From: CADEDH01 sp050330635
GTDB taxonomy: Bacteria; Actinomycetota; Acidimicrobiia; Acidimicrobiales; SZUA-35
Length of the DNA: 64,000 nucleotides
Assembly (NCBI GenBank): GCA_050330635.1
Contig: JBHJNQ010000002.1
Span: 1-64,000, forward strand
Direction: 5' to 3'
The notes under the pieces are model-generated. The model saw only the letters and a program-made list of their open reading frames with translations. It was not told the DNA's origin and ran no database searches. Of the stretch, positions 17,620 to 26,097 are shown one piece after another; positions within the stretch are counted from its first letter, which is position 1, and the number at the start of each line of letters is the position of its first letter. Position numbers and translations under genes: made by a program.

Positions 17620-19092
17620 TCAGTGGACCCGGGCCACGATCTCTTCCAGGCTGCGGATGGCGACCCGGGCGGCCTGGGCCAGGTCGTGGGTGGTCAGTGG
17701 GTTCTCCGCCAGTCGCTGCCACCGTCCGATGGCCTCGAAGGCGGCGGCCCGGATCTCGTCGGCCGACGCCGCCTCGGCCAGCCCCAACCGCTGCCACGGC
17801 GAGGTGCCCGAGCTGCCGAGCGTCCGCTCCAGGTCGAGCAGATCGGCCTCCTTGGCCCTGATCCGCCCGCTTCGTACCGCCGCCATCATCGCGAGCTCGT
17901 TGAACGGGTGAGCCCCGGCCATGATCTGCTCGATCCGCAGCAGCAGGTCGGCCGACTCGGGGATGGCCGGATGCTCCTCGCACAGCCGCTCCACCGCCAG
18001 CAGGGCCGACCGTGACTTGAGCACCGCCGCCCGATCGACGAACAGGGTGGTGAGGATCTGGCGCAGGTCGACCAGACCGGAGCGGGTGACGAGCTCGTCG
18101 GCCAGCTCCACGCTTGACGACACCTTGCCCGCCCGGAGCAACGCCAGCGCCTGGCGGATCCCGAACACGCCGAGCCGGCCCAGCAGCTCCTCCCGCTCGA
18201 TCGACGTGAGCGGCGTCTCCGGCCTGGCCTCGATGAAGATGTCGGCCGACAGGAGCAGGTTCTCCAGCTCCTTGCGGGGCACCGCCGCCAACTGTTGGAG
18301 CCAGCGGAACTCGCGCTCGGTCAGCGTCTCCGCCGTCTCCGCCAGGAGACCGGCGACCGGGAGCACCACCTGGACGAGGCGCCGGAGACGACCGTCGCGG
18401 CCGTAGCGGTCGGCGATGCGGCGGGCCGACGACATGGCGTCGATCCGTCCCGACCCGATCTCGTCGGCCCGGGACAGCACGGCGATGGCGTTCACCGGAT
18501 TCGGTTGCGACACCGCCTCGTCGTGGAAGGCCTCCAGCAACCGCAGGTCGTTGGTGTGGATGTGCTTCATGAGATACAGGACGGCGTCGGCCGGGGTCTC
18601 GGTGTCCTTCGGATCGAGGAACTCGTAGGCCCGCTGCCCGATGCCCTCGCTCAGGGTGTCGACGCCGGGGGTGTCGATCAGGGTCAGTTGCCGGAGCCCG
18701 CTCGAGGGCCAGGTTATGTCGAGCCGGTCGACGGATTCCGGCGGCCGGCCGCCGAGGTCGACGTCGATGGCGCCGTCCTCCCGCTCGAACCTGACCTGCA
18801 CCGGAGGGGATCCGTCGCGGGGATGGAGGAGGACCTGGTAGGTGTGACCGTCCTGGTACCAGGTGACGATTCGGGTGCACTCACCGGTGTCGGTCGGCGC
18901 CAGCCGCTCGCCCACCAGGGCGTTGAGGAGCGTGGACTTCCCCGCCTTGACCTTGCCGGCGATGGCGACGCGGAGGGGCCCGTCGAGACGGTCACGGGCC
19001 TCGGCCAGGGCCTCGGCCCCGGCCACCCCGTCGAAGGCCCGCTCGGCCGCGGCCAGGAGGTCGCGGCACCGTTCGATCAGCAGCTCGCTCAC
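17620..19092 (-). CDS. iniC: IniC-like dynamin-family GTPase
   Basis: A 490-residue dynamin-like protein, very close in length to mycobacterial IniC. The GTPase domain shows GKVKAGKST (46-54, P-loop), switch Thr in ECTRIV, DTPG (140-143) and SRAD (207-210) in place of the usual TKxD. The remainder is helical, as expected for a stalk and trunk. No membrane segment, unlike its partner. It is encoded 46 bases downstream of the IniA-like gene, so they are cotranscribed and probably form a hetero-assembly acting on the cytoplasmic membrane. In mycobacteria these genes are induced by cell-wall inhibitors such as isoniazid and ethambutol. Confidence 0.87.
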   Translation of the reverse strand: MSELLIERCRDLLAAAERAFDGVAGAEALAEARDRLDGPLRVAIAGKVKAGKSTLLNALVGERLAPTDTGECTRIVTWYQDGHTYQVLLHPRDGSPPVQVRFEREDGAIDVDLGGRPPESVDRLDITWPSSGLRQLTLIDTPGVDTLSEGIGQRAYEFLDPKDTETPADAVLYLMKHIHTNDLRLLEAFHDEAVSQPNPVNAIAVLSRADEIGSGRIDAMSSARRIADRYGRDGRLRRLVQVVLPVAGLLAETAETLTEREFRWLQQLAAVPRKELENLLLSADIFIEARPETPLTSIEREELLGRLGVFGIRQALALLRAGKVSSSVELADELVTRSGLVDLRQILTTLFVDRAAVLKSRSALLAVERLCEEHPAIPESADLLLRIEQIMAGAHPFNELAMMAAVRSGRIRAKEADLLDLERTLGSSGTSPWQRLGLAEAASADEIRAAAFEAIGRWQRLAENPLTTHDLAQAARVAIRSLEEIVARVH

Positions 19093-19138
19093 GGGCCGAC
19101 CACGACGATCGTCGCCGGCCCGAGGAATGAGGGCCCGT

Positions 19139-20986
19139 TCATCGCGCCCCTACTCCCCGCCCGGCCGTGGCCGGCGCCAGCTTGAGCGCCCGCTGGCGCA
19201 GGGCGTCGATCCTCTCCAGCTCGGCCTTGGCGTCGCGCAACCGCTTGGCCCGGTCGGCCTCGGCCACCTTGGCCGCCTCGGTGGCCGAGCGGAGAGCCTC
19301 GCTCGTCGACTTGCCCAGCTCCTCGGCCAGCGTGCCGTAGCGGTCACGGAGCTGACGTTGGATGAGGCGCAGGGTGTCGCGGCTGTCCTTGCCGATCTGG
19401 AAGCTGACCTCGTCGCAGTAGCGGCGGACCACACTCTTGGCGTCCGCCCGGCGGCGGGCCAGCACCCGCTCCCGCTCGTCGCGGACCGTCTTGCGGCCGA
19501 GCAGCAGCCCGGCGCCCAGCCCCAAGGGAACGATGGGCAACGCCACGGGGACCAACCCGGCCAGCAGTGACACCATGAGGAAACCGGAGAAGGAACCGCG
19601 CAGGGCGGTGAGGCCCCGCGACCCGGCCCCGGGGACGTCGAGGTCGAGATCGTGGTCGAGGCGGACCCGGGCCATGGCCTTCGCCGCGTCGTGGATCTCC
19701 AGGTCGGCCATGAGCTGGGCCCCGTCGCTGTCGAAATGGCGCTGGACGTCGCGGCTCAGCGCCGACGTCCGTTCCGTGAGGTACCGGTAGTTGGCCACCA
19801 CCGCCTGCGACATCGTGCTCTGCAACCACGGCGAGAACTCGTCCCAGCTCTCGGCCGGGTCGAACGAGTCGATCGACTTGTCGGCCTCGGCCAGGATGGC
19901 CCGGATCCGACCGCGGAGGTCGAAGTCGACGTCGCTCGTCAGGTCGGCGATGCCGTCGTTGAGCGTGGTGTTCCAACGCGAGAGCTGCCCCCGCAGCTCC
20001 CCGGCCCTGGCCTTGGCCTGTTCGAGGCCGCCGACGAGACGGGCGCTGGCCCCCGGATCGTCGAGGGCGCGACGCTCGGCGTCGAACCCGGACGACAGCT
20101 GATCGGTCACCGACAGCACGTCCTGGCGGGCCGTCTCCCGGTCGCGCTGGGCGTTCGAGGCCACGAGATCGTTGGTGATGTATTGGACCAGGGCCGGGAA
20201 CCCCGACTGCTGGTTGATGTCTTTGTCCTTGCGCCGCACGGCCTCGACCCGCAGCATCGACGACACGGGGAGGATGGGGCGGCTCAGACCGAGTCGGGCC
20301 AGGTGTCCCTGGTTGATCGACAGCACGTCGCGCCAGCGGGCGTAGAGGTCGATCTTGGTCATGACGCAGATCACACTGGGGCACAGCTCGACGGCCTGGG
20401 CCAGGAAGTCCATCTCGGCCCGGGTGTACTCCTGGGAGGCGTCGGAGATGAACAGGGCGGCATCGGCGATCGACAGGGCGCCCAACCCGGCAGCGGCATG
20501 GGCCGAACCCAATCCGCCGACCCCGGGGGTGTCGATGAGGATGACCCCGTCGGCCAGCAGCTTGCGGGGGATCTCGATCTCGACCCCCTTGACCACGATC
20601 GACGGGTTGACCCCACCGAGCTCGGTGGCATAGGCCCGGATCTGGTCGAGGGCGATCTCCATCCGCTCACCTTCGCCGTCGGGGTCGGCGGCCGACTTGA
20701 TGAGGGCGAACGCCCGCTTCTCCTCGCCGTGACGGACGATGGTGTGGACGGCGGTGGCGATGTCGTCATCGACCGGGCAGATGTTCACGTTGACGAGGGC
20801 GTTGACCAGCGAGCTCTTGCCCTGCTTGAACTCCCCGACGGCCACGATCTGGACGTCGGGCCGCCTGACCCGCTCGAGCACGGCGCGCAGCCGCTCGGCC
20901 AGGTCGGGGCGTCCATAGGCGGTGGCGGCCTTGATGCTGAGCTCGAGTACGGCCCGCACCTCGGCGTTCTGATCGGAGGCGGTCAT
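19139..20986 (-). CDS. iniA: IniA-like dynamin-family GTPase with membrane paddle
   Basis: A 615-residue dynamin-like protein resembling mycobacterial IniA (640 residues), a GTP-driven membrane fission protein. P-loop GEFKQGKSS (51-59), DTPG (152-155) and TKID (210-213) are intact. Near the C-terminal third a hydrophobic pair, GFLMVSLLAGLVPVALPIVP and LGLGAGLLLG, should insert in the membrane. Long helical regions flank it, ending in a basic coiled-coil-like tail. ATG 20986 (MTASDQ) was preferred over the longer frame to 21118, which runs into the divergent regulator's leader. It is the first gene of an iniA-iniC operon with a candidate promoter at 21042-21069. Confidence 0.88.
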   Translation of the reverse strand: MTASDQNAEVRAVLELSIKAATAYGRPDLAERLRAVLERVRRPDVQIVAVGEFKQGKSSLVNALVNVNICPVDDDIATAVHTIVRHGEEKRAFALIKSAADPDGEGERMEIALDQIRAYATELGGVNPSIVVKGVEIEIPRKLLADGVILIDTPGVGGLGSAHAAAGLGALSIADAALFISDASQEYTRAEMDFLAQAVELCPSVICVMTKIDLYARWRDVLSINQGHLARLGLSRPILPVSSMLRVEAVRRKDKDINQQSGFPALVQYITNDLVASNAQRDRETARQDVLSVTDQLSSGFDAERRALDDPGASARLVGGLEQAKARAGELRGQLSRWNTTLNDGIADLTSDVDFDLRGRIRAILAEADKSIDSFDPAESWDEFSPWLQSTMSQAVVANYRYLTERTSALSRDVQRHFDSDGAQLMADLEIHDAAKAMARVRLDHDLDLDVPGAGSRGLTALRGSFSGFLMVSLLAGLVPVALPIVPLGLGAGLLLGRKTVRDERERVLARRRADAKSVVRRYCDEVSFQIGKDSRDTLRLIQRQLRDRYGTLAEELGKSTSEALRSATEAAKVAEADRAKRLRDAKAELERIDALRQRALKLAPATAGRGVGAR

Positions 20987-21123
20987 GCGTCGTGGGTTTC
21001 CCTCGTCGCCGGGCTGCTGGACGAGCTGGCGACCACCGTCGACACTATCCGGTGCCGGAGCCAGGACAAAGAACGTCGTCCGGTACCATCTCATGCGATG
21101 GGGCACGAAGAAGAGCATCGCCC
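20987..21123. promoter_or_regulatory. Divergent control region between iniA-like and iniR-like genes
   Basis: On the minus strand TTGTCC (21064-21069) and TAGTGT (21042-21047), with a 16-base spacer, form a candidate iniA promoter 55 bases before its ATG. On the plus strand TACCAT (21084-21089) is a weak -10 candidate for the regulator. The G-tract/C-tract element found before the two iniB-like genes is absent here, so the dynamins may be controlled differently. Confidence 0.4.
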
Positions 21124-23658
21124 ATGACCGACTCCCGACTCGTCATCGGGCCTGGAGGGACGGGTCGGACCCATCGCCTCGCCCGGTGGGCGGAGGCGAT
21201 CGAAGCGAGTGGCGACCAACGCGTGGCCCGCCTCGTCGGGAGCCCCCTTCGACCGGTGTCCGAGGCCGACGTCGCCGGGGCCGTGACGTCGGCTCCCGGC
21301 GTCATCGTGGCCGACGATCTCCAGTGGTTCGAGGCCGGCGCCCTCGGCATGCTGACCGAGTACGCCGCCGACGTGGTGATCCTCGCCAGCCGCCGTCCGG
21401 CCACCGGCGTCGAGCCGGCCCCCGACACCCTCGAGTTCCTGTGCGAGCTGCTGGCCCGGGCCCAGCCGGTCGATCGGCTCGGGCCGCTCGATCTCGACGC
21501 CTTCGTCGCCGCCGTGGCCGGACTGCGGCGGGCCGCGGCCGAGCGGGAGGGAGCAACGGACGATCGGGCCCTCGCCACCGGGGAGGTCGAGGGGCTGTTC
21601 ACGGCGACGGCCGGGTCGATCGGTCTGGCCGCCGACGCCGTGGCCGCCGGCTGGAACGGTGTCGACGAGCCACCGTCGGCGCTGCTCGACGCCGCCGCCC
21701 AACGCTGCCGGCGGGGGGTCGACACCGCCACCGGCGTTCTCCAGGTGTGGGCCGTGCTGGCCCAGACCGACCCGGCGACCCCGATCGAGACCGCCCTGAC
21801 CATGGCCGACGACAACGTCGACCTCGATGTGGCCGAGCGGGAGCTTCGGGCCGCCGGTCTCGTCATCGACGACCCCGGGGTGGGGGCGGTGCTCATCCCC
21901 CTGGTCGTGCGGGCCGTGCTCCACGCCATGACAGCGGCGCAACGCAGCATGGCCCACGACCGCATCGCCGAGCGCCTGGCCGACAACGATCCCCTCGGGG
22001 CGGCCCAACATCTCCTGTCGGGTGACGGGCAGGCCGAGGGCGGTCCTCAGGTCCTCGCCACTGCCGCCCTCCGGCTCGCCGTCTCCGAACCCGACCAGGC
22101 CGACGAGTTCATCGACCGGGCCCAGCGGCTCGGTCTGCCCGAGCACGAGGGTGCCCTCCTCCGGGCCCTCGCCGCCTTCCATCGGGGGTCCCCGGCGGCG
22201 CTCCAGCATCTCGATCTGGCCCGGCAGGCCGCCCCCGAGGGCACGAACGGGCGGGCCGCCCTGCTCGGCTACGGGATCGACCTGCGCGACCTCCGCTTCG
22301 AGTCGGCCTCCCAACGACCCATCGAGGGCGACCTGGCCGAGCCGCTCCGGGCGCTGGCCGACGGGATCGCCGGCCGCCCCCGTGTTCCCGACAGGGCGGC
22401 GCGCACGCCGTTGGCCGCCCTCGTCGCCGTCATGGCCGGCGGCATCGAGGCCCTGGCCGCCGGCCGTAGCGACGAGGCCCTGGGGGCGATGACGTCGGCG
22501 GTCGACGACTTCGACCGGATGGAGCCGTCGGCGCCCCTGGGGATGACGCCCCACGCCCTCGGCAGCCTCGTGGCCCTCGGGGTCGGCGACCTCGACGCCG
22601 TCGACCTGCTCACCAAGCGAGCCCTCGAGCAGACGAGCGGCGGTATCGGCGAGGCCTTCGCCCATCGGCTCCTGCGGGCCTACGGCCAGCTCGTCGCCGG
22701 CGACCACGGCCCCGCACTGACCCTCCTGCGCGATCACACCCCAGACGACGACGCCGCCACCGCCGCCCCGCTGGGCGACAGCGACGGCCCCGACCACGCC
22801 GACCCCGCTGACCCGCTCGACGGCGACGAACTGCAGGTCGGTCGTCTCCTCTGTCAGCGCGACCGTCTCCTGCTCGCCACTCTCGAGGCCGCCATCGCCC
22901 GCCGGTCGGGCGACACCGGGCGCCTCCGGGCGGCGTGGCGTCGGGCTCAGGACGCCCTCATCCGACCCGCCACCAGCTGGCTCCTCATCGACTTCTTCAT
23001 CGAGCTGCTCTCGTGTGGCGCCCGCCTGGGCGACCGCCGCCGGGTCGACCCGGTGCTCGACGCGGTGGTGGCCCAGGCCACGGCGCTACCGGCCAAGGGA
23101 CCGGCTCCCACCGCCGCCCACTGGCTCCGGCTCCAGGTGGCGTTGGCCGCCGACGATCGCAGGGCGGTGGCGGAGCAGGCCGAAGCTCTCGCCGGCTGCT
23201 CCCCCGGCGACGACCGCGCTGCGGCCCGGGTGGCGGCCGGGGCCGAGTGGGCCGGCATCCTCGCCGGCCGGTGCCGGGAGGATGCCGTCACGGCTACGGC
23301 CAACCGGCTGCGCTCGGTCGGCGACCCGTGGGAGGCGTCCCGGCTGCTGGGCCAGGCCGCCCTCGTCGAAGCCGACCCCCGGGCCGCCCGTCGCCTACTG
23401 GAGGCGGCGCGCCACTCCGCCGTCGAACAGGTCGACGAGGGGGGCGGCGAAGGCTTGGCCGCCCTCGGGTTGTCCGAACGGGAGGCCGAGGTGGCCGTCC
23501 TCATCACCGAGGGCCGGACCCACAAGGAGGTGGGAGCCCAGCTCTACATCTCCCCCAAGACCGTCGAGCACCACGTGGCCAAGATCCGCCAGAAGCTGGG
23601 GGCCGGATCGCGGGCCGAGCTGATCAGCATCGTGCGCGACGCCACCGCCGCCGACTGA
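21124..23658 (+). CDS. LuxR-family large ATPase regulator, IniR-like
   Basis: An 844-residue regulator. The N-terminal STAND-type ATPase has GPGGTGRT (9-16), a Walker A with Arg for the catalytic Lys, and a Walker B-like VIVADDLQW. A long helical, repeat-like middle follows, ending in a LuxR helix-turn-helix: LSEREAEVAVLITEGRTHKE, then ISPKTVEHHVAKIRQKLG. Mycobacterial IniR (Rv0339c, about 832 residues) is this type, lies next to iniBAC and activates it. Here the gene is divergent from iniA-iniC and just upstream of two iniB-like genes, so it is the natural candidate activator. ATG 21124 starts at the first residues matching the ATPase fold; an upstream extension to 20992 is unlikely. Confidence 0.82.
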   Translation: MTDSRLVIGPGGTGRTHRLARWAEAIEASGDQRVARLVGSPLRPVSEADVAGAVTSAPGVIVADDLQWFEAGALGMLTEYAADVVILASRRPATGVEPAPDTLEFLCELLARAQPVDRLGPLDLDAFVAAVAGLRRAAAEREGATDDRALATGEVEGLFTATAGSIGLAADAVAAGWNGVDEPPSALLDAAAQRCRRGVDTATGVLQVWAVLAQTDPATPIETALTMADDNVDLDVAERELRAAGLVIDDPGVGAVLIPLVVRAVLHAMTAAQRSMAHDRIAERLADNDPLGAAQHLLSGDGQAEGGPQVLATAALRLAVSEPDQADEFIDRAQRLGLPEHEGALLRALAAFHRGSPAALQHLDLARQAAPEGTNGRAALLGYGIDLRDLRFESASQRPIEGDLAEPLRALADGIAGRPRVPDRAARTPLAALVAVMAGGIEALAAGRSDEALGAMTSAVDDFDRMEPSAPLGMTPHALGSLVALGVGDLDAVDLLTKRALEQTSGGIGEAFAHRLLRAYGQLVAGDHGPALTLLRDHTPDDDAATAAPLGDSDGPDHADPADPLDGDELQVGRLLCQRDRLLLATLEAAIARRSGDTGRLRAAWRRAQDALIRPATSWLLIDFFIELLSCGARLGDRRRVDPVLDAVVAQATALPAKGPAPTAAHWLRLQVALAADDRRAVAEQAEALAGCSPGDDRAAARVAAGAEWAGILAGRCREDAVTATANRLRSVGDPWEASRLLGQAALVEADPRAARRLLEAARHSAVEQVDEGGGEGLAALGLSEREAEVAVLITEGRTHKEVGAQLYISPKTVEHHVAKIRQKLGAGSRAELISIVRDATAAD

Positions 23659-23873
23659 CCGGGCGACACCGTCGTCACACCGACGCGATCGCTGGCCCTG
23701 CACCCGCTCGTATCACCGTCGGCATGCCCCCCACCACCAGCGGTAGCTCACCGTACGTCGCTGGCCGCCCCCGGTCGGTGACGGAGCCGAGACGCCATGG
23801 GCAGATGCTCTCAGGGTGCAATGACTCAGGCCTCTTCACCCGGATCCCCCCACCCCCTACGATGTGAGTGGGG
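23659..23873. other. Intergenic region upstream of the first iniB-like promoter
   Basis: Part of the 317-base gap between the regulator and the first iniB-like gene. No gene seen. CCCCCTAC (23853-23860) forms an inverted repeat with GTAGGGGG (23874-23881), which may extend the downstream control element. Confidence 0.4.
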
Positions 23874-23922
23874 GTAGGGGGGTACCCCCGATTCACGGCG
23901 GAGCGAAGCGGCATAGGTTGAG
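23874..23922 (+). promoter_or_regulatory. iniB-type promoter element, copy 1
   Basis: A 49-base element that matches the copy at 25016-25064 at 46 positions. It begins with GTAGGGGGGTACCCCCG, containing the palindrome GGGGGTACCCCC, and ends with GGCATAGGTTGAG, in which TAGGTT (23914-23919) is a likely -10. The -35 is poor. The palindrome would be centred about 43 bases before the start point, the usual place for an activator contacting RNA polymerase, presumably the LuxR-type regulator just upstream. The element ends 54 bases before the ATG. Confidence 0.68.
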
Positions 23923-23975
23923 CTCAGCAAGCACACACCAGGTACTCACTCACCCATCTCGGAGGGAACACGACA

Positions 23976-24836
23976 ATGTCAGACATGCCCATCCCCATGG
24001 ATACCGACCAGGCCGCTCAGCTGCTCGAGCAGATCCGCGAAGCGCTCCGGCTCGGTGTCGAGCCCGGCGACGTCGAGGAGGCCCTCGGGGCCGACACCGC
24101 CGCCAGCCCGGTCACCGGCGCCGATCTCGAAGCGGCCCTCGCTGAGCTCGACATCCCGGAAGAGATGAAGGAGCAGATCCGCACCGAGTACGAAGCCAGC
24201 GGCCACACCACCGGTGACGTCGTCAACATCTTCATCGAGGTCAACGACAGCAGCGTCAACAACGAGATCTCGAACGAGCTCAACATCCACGGCGAGGTCC
24301 ACGGCAATGTGGTCCAGGACAACGACACCGACCTCGTCAACGCCACGGGCGACGACTCGTTCGCCGCCGGCGGCAACATCGAGGGCGTCCAGAGCCAGTC
24401 CGGCGACGGCGTCCAGGTCGGTGGCGACAACGACGGTGTGGCCAACGTCGGCGACAACAGCGGCCAGCAGGCCGGCGACGACGCCTCAGTCGGCGGTGAC
24501 TTCACCAGCGGTGACGGCAACGTGCACGTCGAGGACTCCTACGTCGACGACTCGGCCATCGCCTTCGGCGACGGCGACGCCACCAACGAGGCCAACGACA
24601 CCGACACCGTCGGCTCGCACAACACCGACACCTACGACCAGGCCTACACGGAGACCAACACCGACTCGTTCAACGAGGACTACACCTCGACGGAGAACTA
24701 CGAGACCAGCGTCGAGGCCCACCTCACCGACTCGGCCAACTACGACGAGAGCTACGTCAGCGACGACGACTACATCGACATCGACAAGTCCCACAACGAG
24801 GACGGCGAGGACTACGCCGCCGACGCACACTCGTGA
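23976..24836 (+). CDS. IniB-like acidic Asp/Asn/Gly-rich protein, paralog 1
   Basis: A 286-residue, strongly acidic protein. Residues 1-75 are helical (LLEQIREALRLGV, LDIPEEMKEQIRTEYEASGH). The rest is low complexity, rich in Asp, Asn and Gly, with short repeats such as GDGVQVGGDNDGVANVGDN and FTSGDGNVH that suggest a beta-solenoid or disorder, then a Tyr/Thr/Asp tail. No signal peptide or membrane segment. This composition and layout resemble actinobacterial IniB-family proteins, and the neighbours are IniA-, IniC- and IniR-like, but sequence identity to IniB is not obvious by eye. GGAGGG lies 10 bases before the ATG. The gene is followed by a strong terminator. Confidence 0.8.
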   Translation: MSDMPIPMDTDQAAQLLEQIREALRLGVEPGDVEEALGADTAASPVTGADLEAALAELDIPEEMKEQIRTEYEASGHTTGDVVNIFIEVNDSSVNNEISNELNIHGEVHGNVVQDNDTDLVNATGDDSFAAGGNIEGVQSQSGDGVQVGGDNDGVANVGDNSGQQAGDDASVGGDFTSGDGNVHVEDSYVDDSAIAFGDGDATNEANDTDTVGSHNTDTYDQAYTETNTDSFNEDYTSTENYETSVEAHLTDSANYDESYVSDDDYIDIDKSHNEDGEDYAADAHS

Positions 24837-24883
24837 CCAGTCGGCCTCGGGCCAGGGACCGCCGAGACAAGTGAACAAACATG

Positions 24884-24910
24884 AAGGACCCCGGTATCAC
24901 CGGGGTCCTT
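24884..24910 (+). terminator. Intrinsic-type terminator after iniB-like paralog 1
   Basis: AAGGACCCCGGT and ACCGGGGTCCTT form a perfect 12-bp stem with a three-base loop, then a pyrimidine stretch. It separates the two iniB-like genes into independent units. Confidence 0.85.
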
Positions 24911-24980
24911 CCCCCATCTACTTAGAGCATCATCCAGTACAGCACCCAGTACCAAAAGGACCTGTCCGTCCTCTCCCGGC

Positions 24981-25013
24981 CCCAGGGGTTCGAACCCCCT
25001 AGGACCACCCCAG
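24981..25013 (+). other. Isolated tRNA 3'-end-like sequence (T arm plus acceptor strand)
   Basis: AGGGG-TTCGAAC-CCCCT followed by AGGACCA looks like a tRNA T arm with a standard seven-base loop plus the 3' acceptor strand. No matching 5' acceptor strand (TGGTCCT), D arm or anticodon arm is found in the preceding 90 bases. It may be a relic of a tRNA, an attachment-site remnant, or a chance palindrome. Confidence 0.4.
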
Positions 25014-25015
25014 CG

Positions 25016-25064
25016 GTAGGGGGGAAACCCCGATCCACGGCGGAGCGAAGCGGCATAGGTTGAG
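25016..25064 (+). promoter_or_regulatory. iniB-type promoter element, copy 2
   Basis: Matches the element at 23874-23922 at 46 of 49 bases, again ending 54 bases before the ATG. The G-tract/C-tract arms here read GGGG-AAA-CCCC, so the symmetry is kept while the core differs. TAGGTT (25056-25061) is the likely -10. Confidence 0.68.
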
Positions 25065-25117
25065 AACAAGCAAGCAACCACCAGCTACTCACCACCACAA
25101 CGGAGGGAACAGAAATC

Positions 25118-25969
25118 ATGGACAACCTGCTCGACACGCTGCGCAACCTGATGAGCCGGGGTGGCGACACCCAGACGCTCAGTGCGGACCCGACGGAGGC
25201 CCCCGAGGCCCCCGAGGCCGAGACCCCCTACGAGGACGAGCCGGTCTCGGTCGAAGAGGTCGACCGGCTCCTGGAGGAGCTCGAGGTGCCCGAGGAGCAC
25301 AAGGAGTACATCGTCTCGGAGTACGAGGCGGCCCCCGCCCACACCGCCAACACCCTGGCCGAGATCATCGCCCGTGACAACAGCGTCAACACCTGGTTCG
25401 AGAACACCCTCGACATCCACGGCGAGGTCCACGGCAATGTTGTCCAGGACAACGACCTGACGGAGACCAACGCCACCGGCGACGGCGCCTTCGCTGCCGG
25501 CGAGGACATCCACGGCGTCCAGGCCCAGAGCGGTGACGGCGTCCAGGTCGGCTACGACAACGAGGGTGTGGCCAACGTCGGCGACAACTCCGGGCAACAG
25601 GCCGGTGACGACGCCTCGGTCGGCGGTGACTTCACCAGCGGTGACGGCAACGTCCACATCGAGGGCTCCGACATCAACGACTCGGCCCTGGCCTTCGGCC
25701 ACGGTGACGCCACCAACGAAGCCAACGACACCTGGACCGAGGACTCCTACAACACCCGGGAGGACACCTACAACGAGACGATCACCAACACCGACTCGGG
25801 CAACTGGACCAAGACCGTCGACGTCAACGAGGAGGTCGCCATCGACGCCCACCTCACCGACTCGGCCAACTACGACGAGAGCTACGTCAGCGACGACGAC
25901 TACAAGGACATCGACAAGTCGTTCAACGAGGGCGAGCACGACGGTGACTACGAGGTCCACGGGAGCTGA
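25118..25969 (+). CDS. IniB-like acidic Asp/Asn/Gly-rich protein, paralog 2
   Basis: A 283-residue paralog of the preceding gene product. The middle (IHGEVHGNVVQDND, GDNSGQQAGDDASVGGDFTS) and the C-terminal block (HLTDSANYDESYVSDDDY) are nearly identical, whereas the helical N-terminus (VDRLLEELEVPEEHKEYIV) and the segment before the tail have diverged. The gene has its own promoter copy, GGAGGG ribosome site and terminator, so the duplication covered the whole unit. No export signal. In the mycobacterial locus IniB accompanies the dynamins IniA and IniC; a cytoplasmic partner or scaffold role is an inference. Confidence 0.8.
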   Translation: MDNLLDTLRNLMSRGGDTQTLSADPTEAPEAPEAETPYEDEPVSVEEVDRLLEELEVPEEHKEYIVSEYEAAPAHTANTLAEIIARDNSVNTWFENTLDIHGEVHGNVVQDNDLTETNATGDGAFAAGEDIHGVQAQSGDGVQVGYDNEGVANVGDNSGQQAGDDASVGGDFTSGDGNVHIEGSDINDSALAFGHGDATNEANDTWTEDSYNTREDTYNETITNTDSGNWTKTVDVNEEVAIDAHLTDSANYDESYVSDDDYKDIDKSFNEGEHDGDYEVHGS

Positions 25970-26000
25970 TCGCTCGCACGGACCACGAGAATCATGAGAT

Positions 26001-26038
26001 GGTAGGGGCCCCGGGTAACACCGGGGCCTCTACCGTTT
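26001..26038 (+). terminator. Intrinsic-type terminator after iniB-like paralog 2
   Basis: GGTAGGGGCCCCGG and CCGGGGCCTCTACC form a 14-bp stem with one mismatch and a six-base loop, followed by GTTT. Confidence 0.85.
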
Positions 26039-26097
26039 CGGGGTGAGGTAGGGGCGGGGAGCACCGGCGGGGCGTGCGGTGTGTGGAGGGAGCAACG

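Noticed and set aside
16517..18880. 787-codon minus-strand frame across M48 and iniC-like genes
   Set aside because: It crosses two well-supported genes in other frames and is low-complexity Arg/Gly/Pro.
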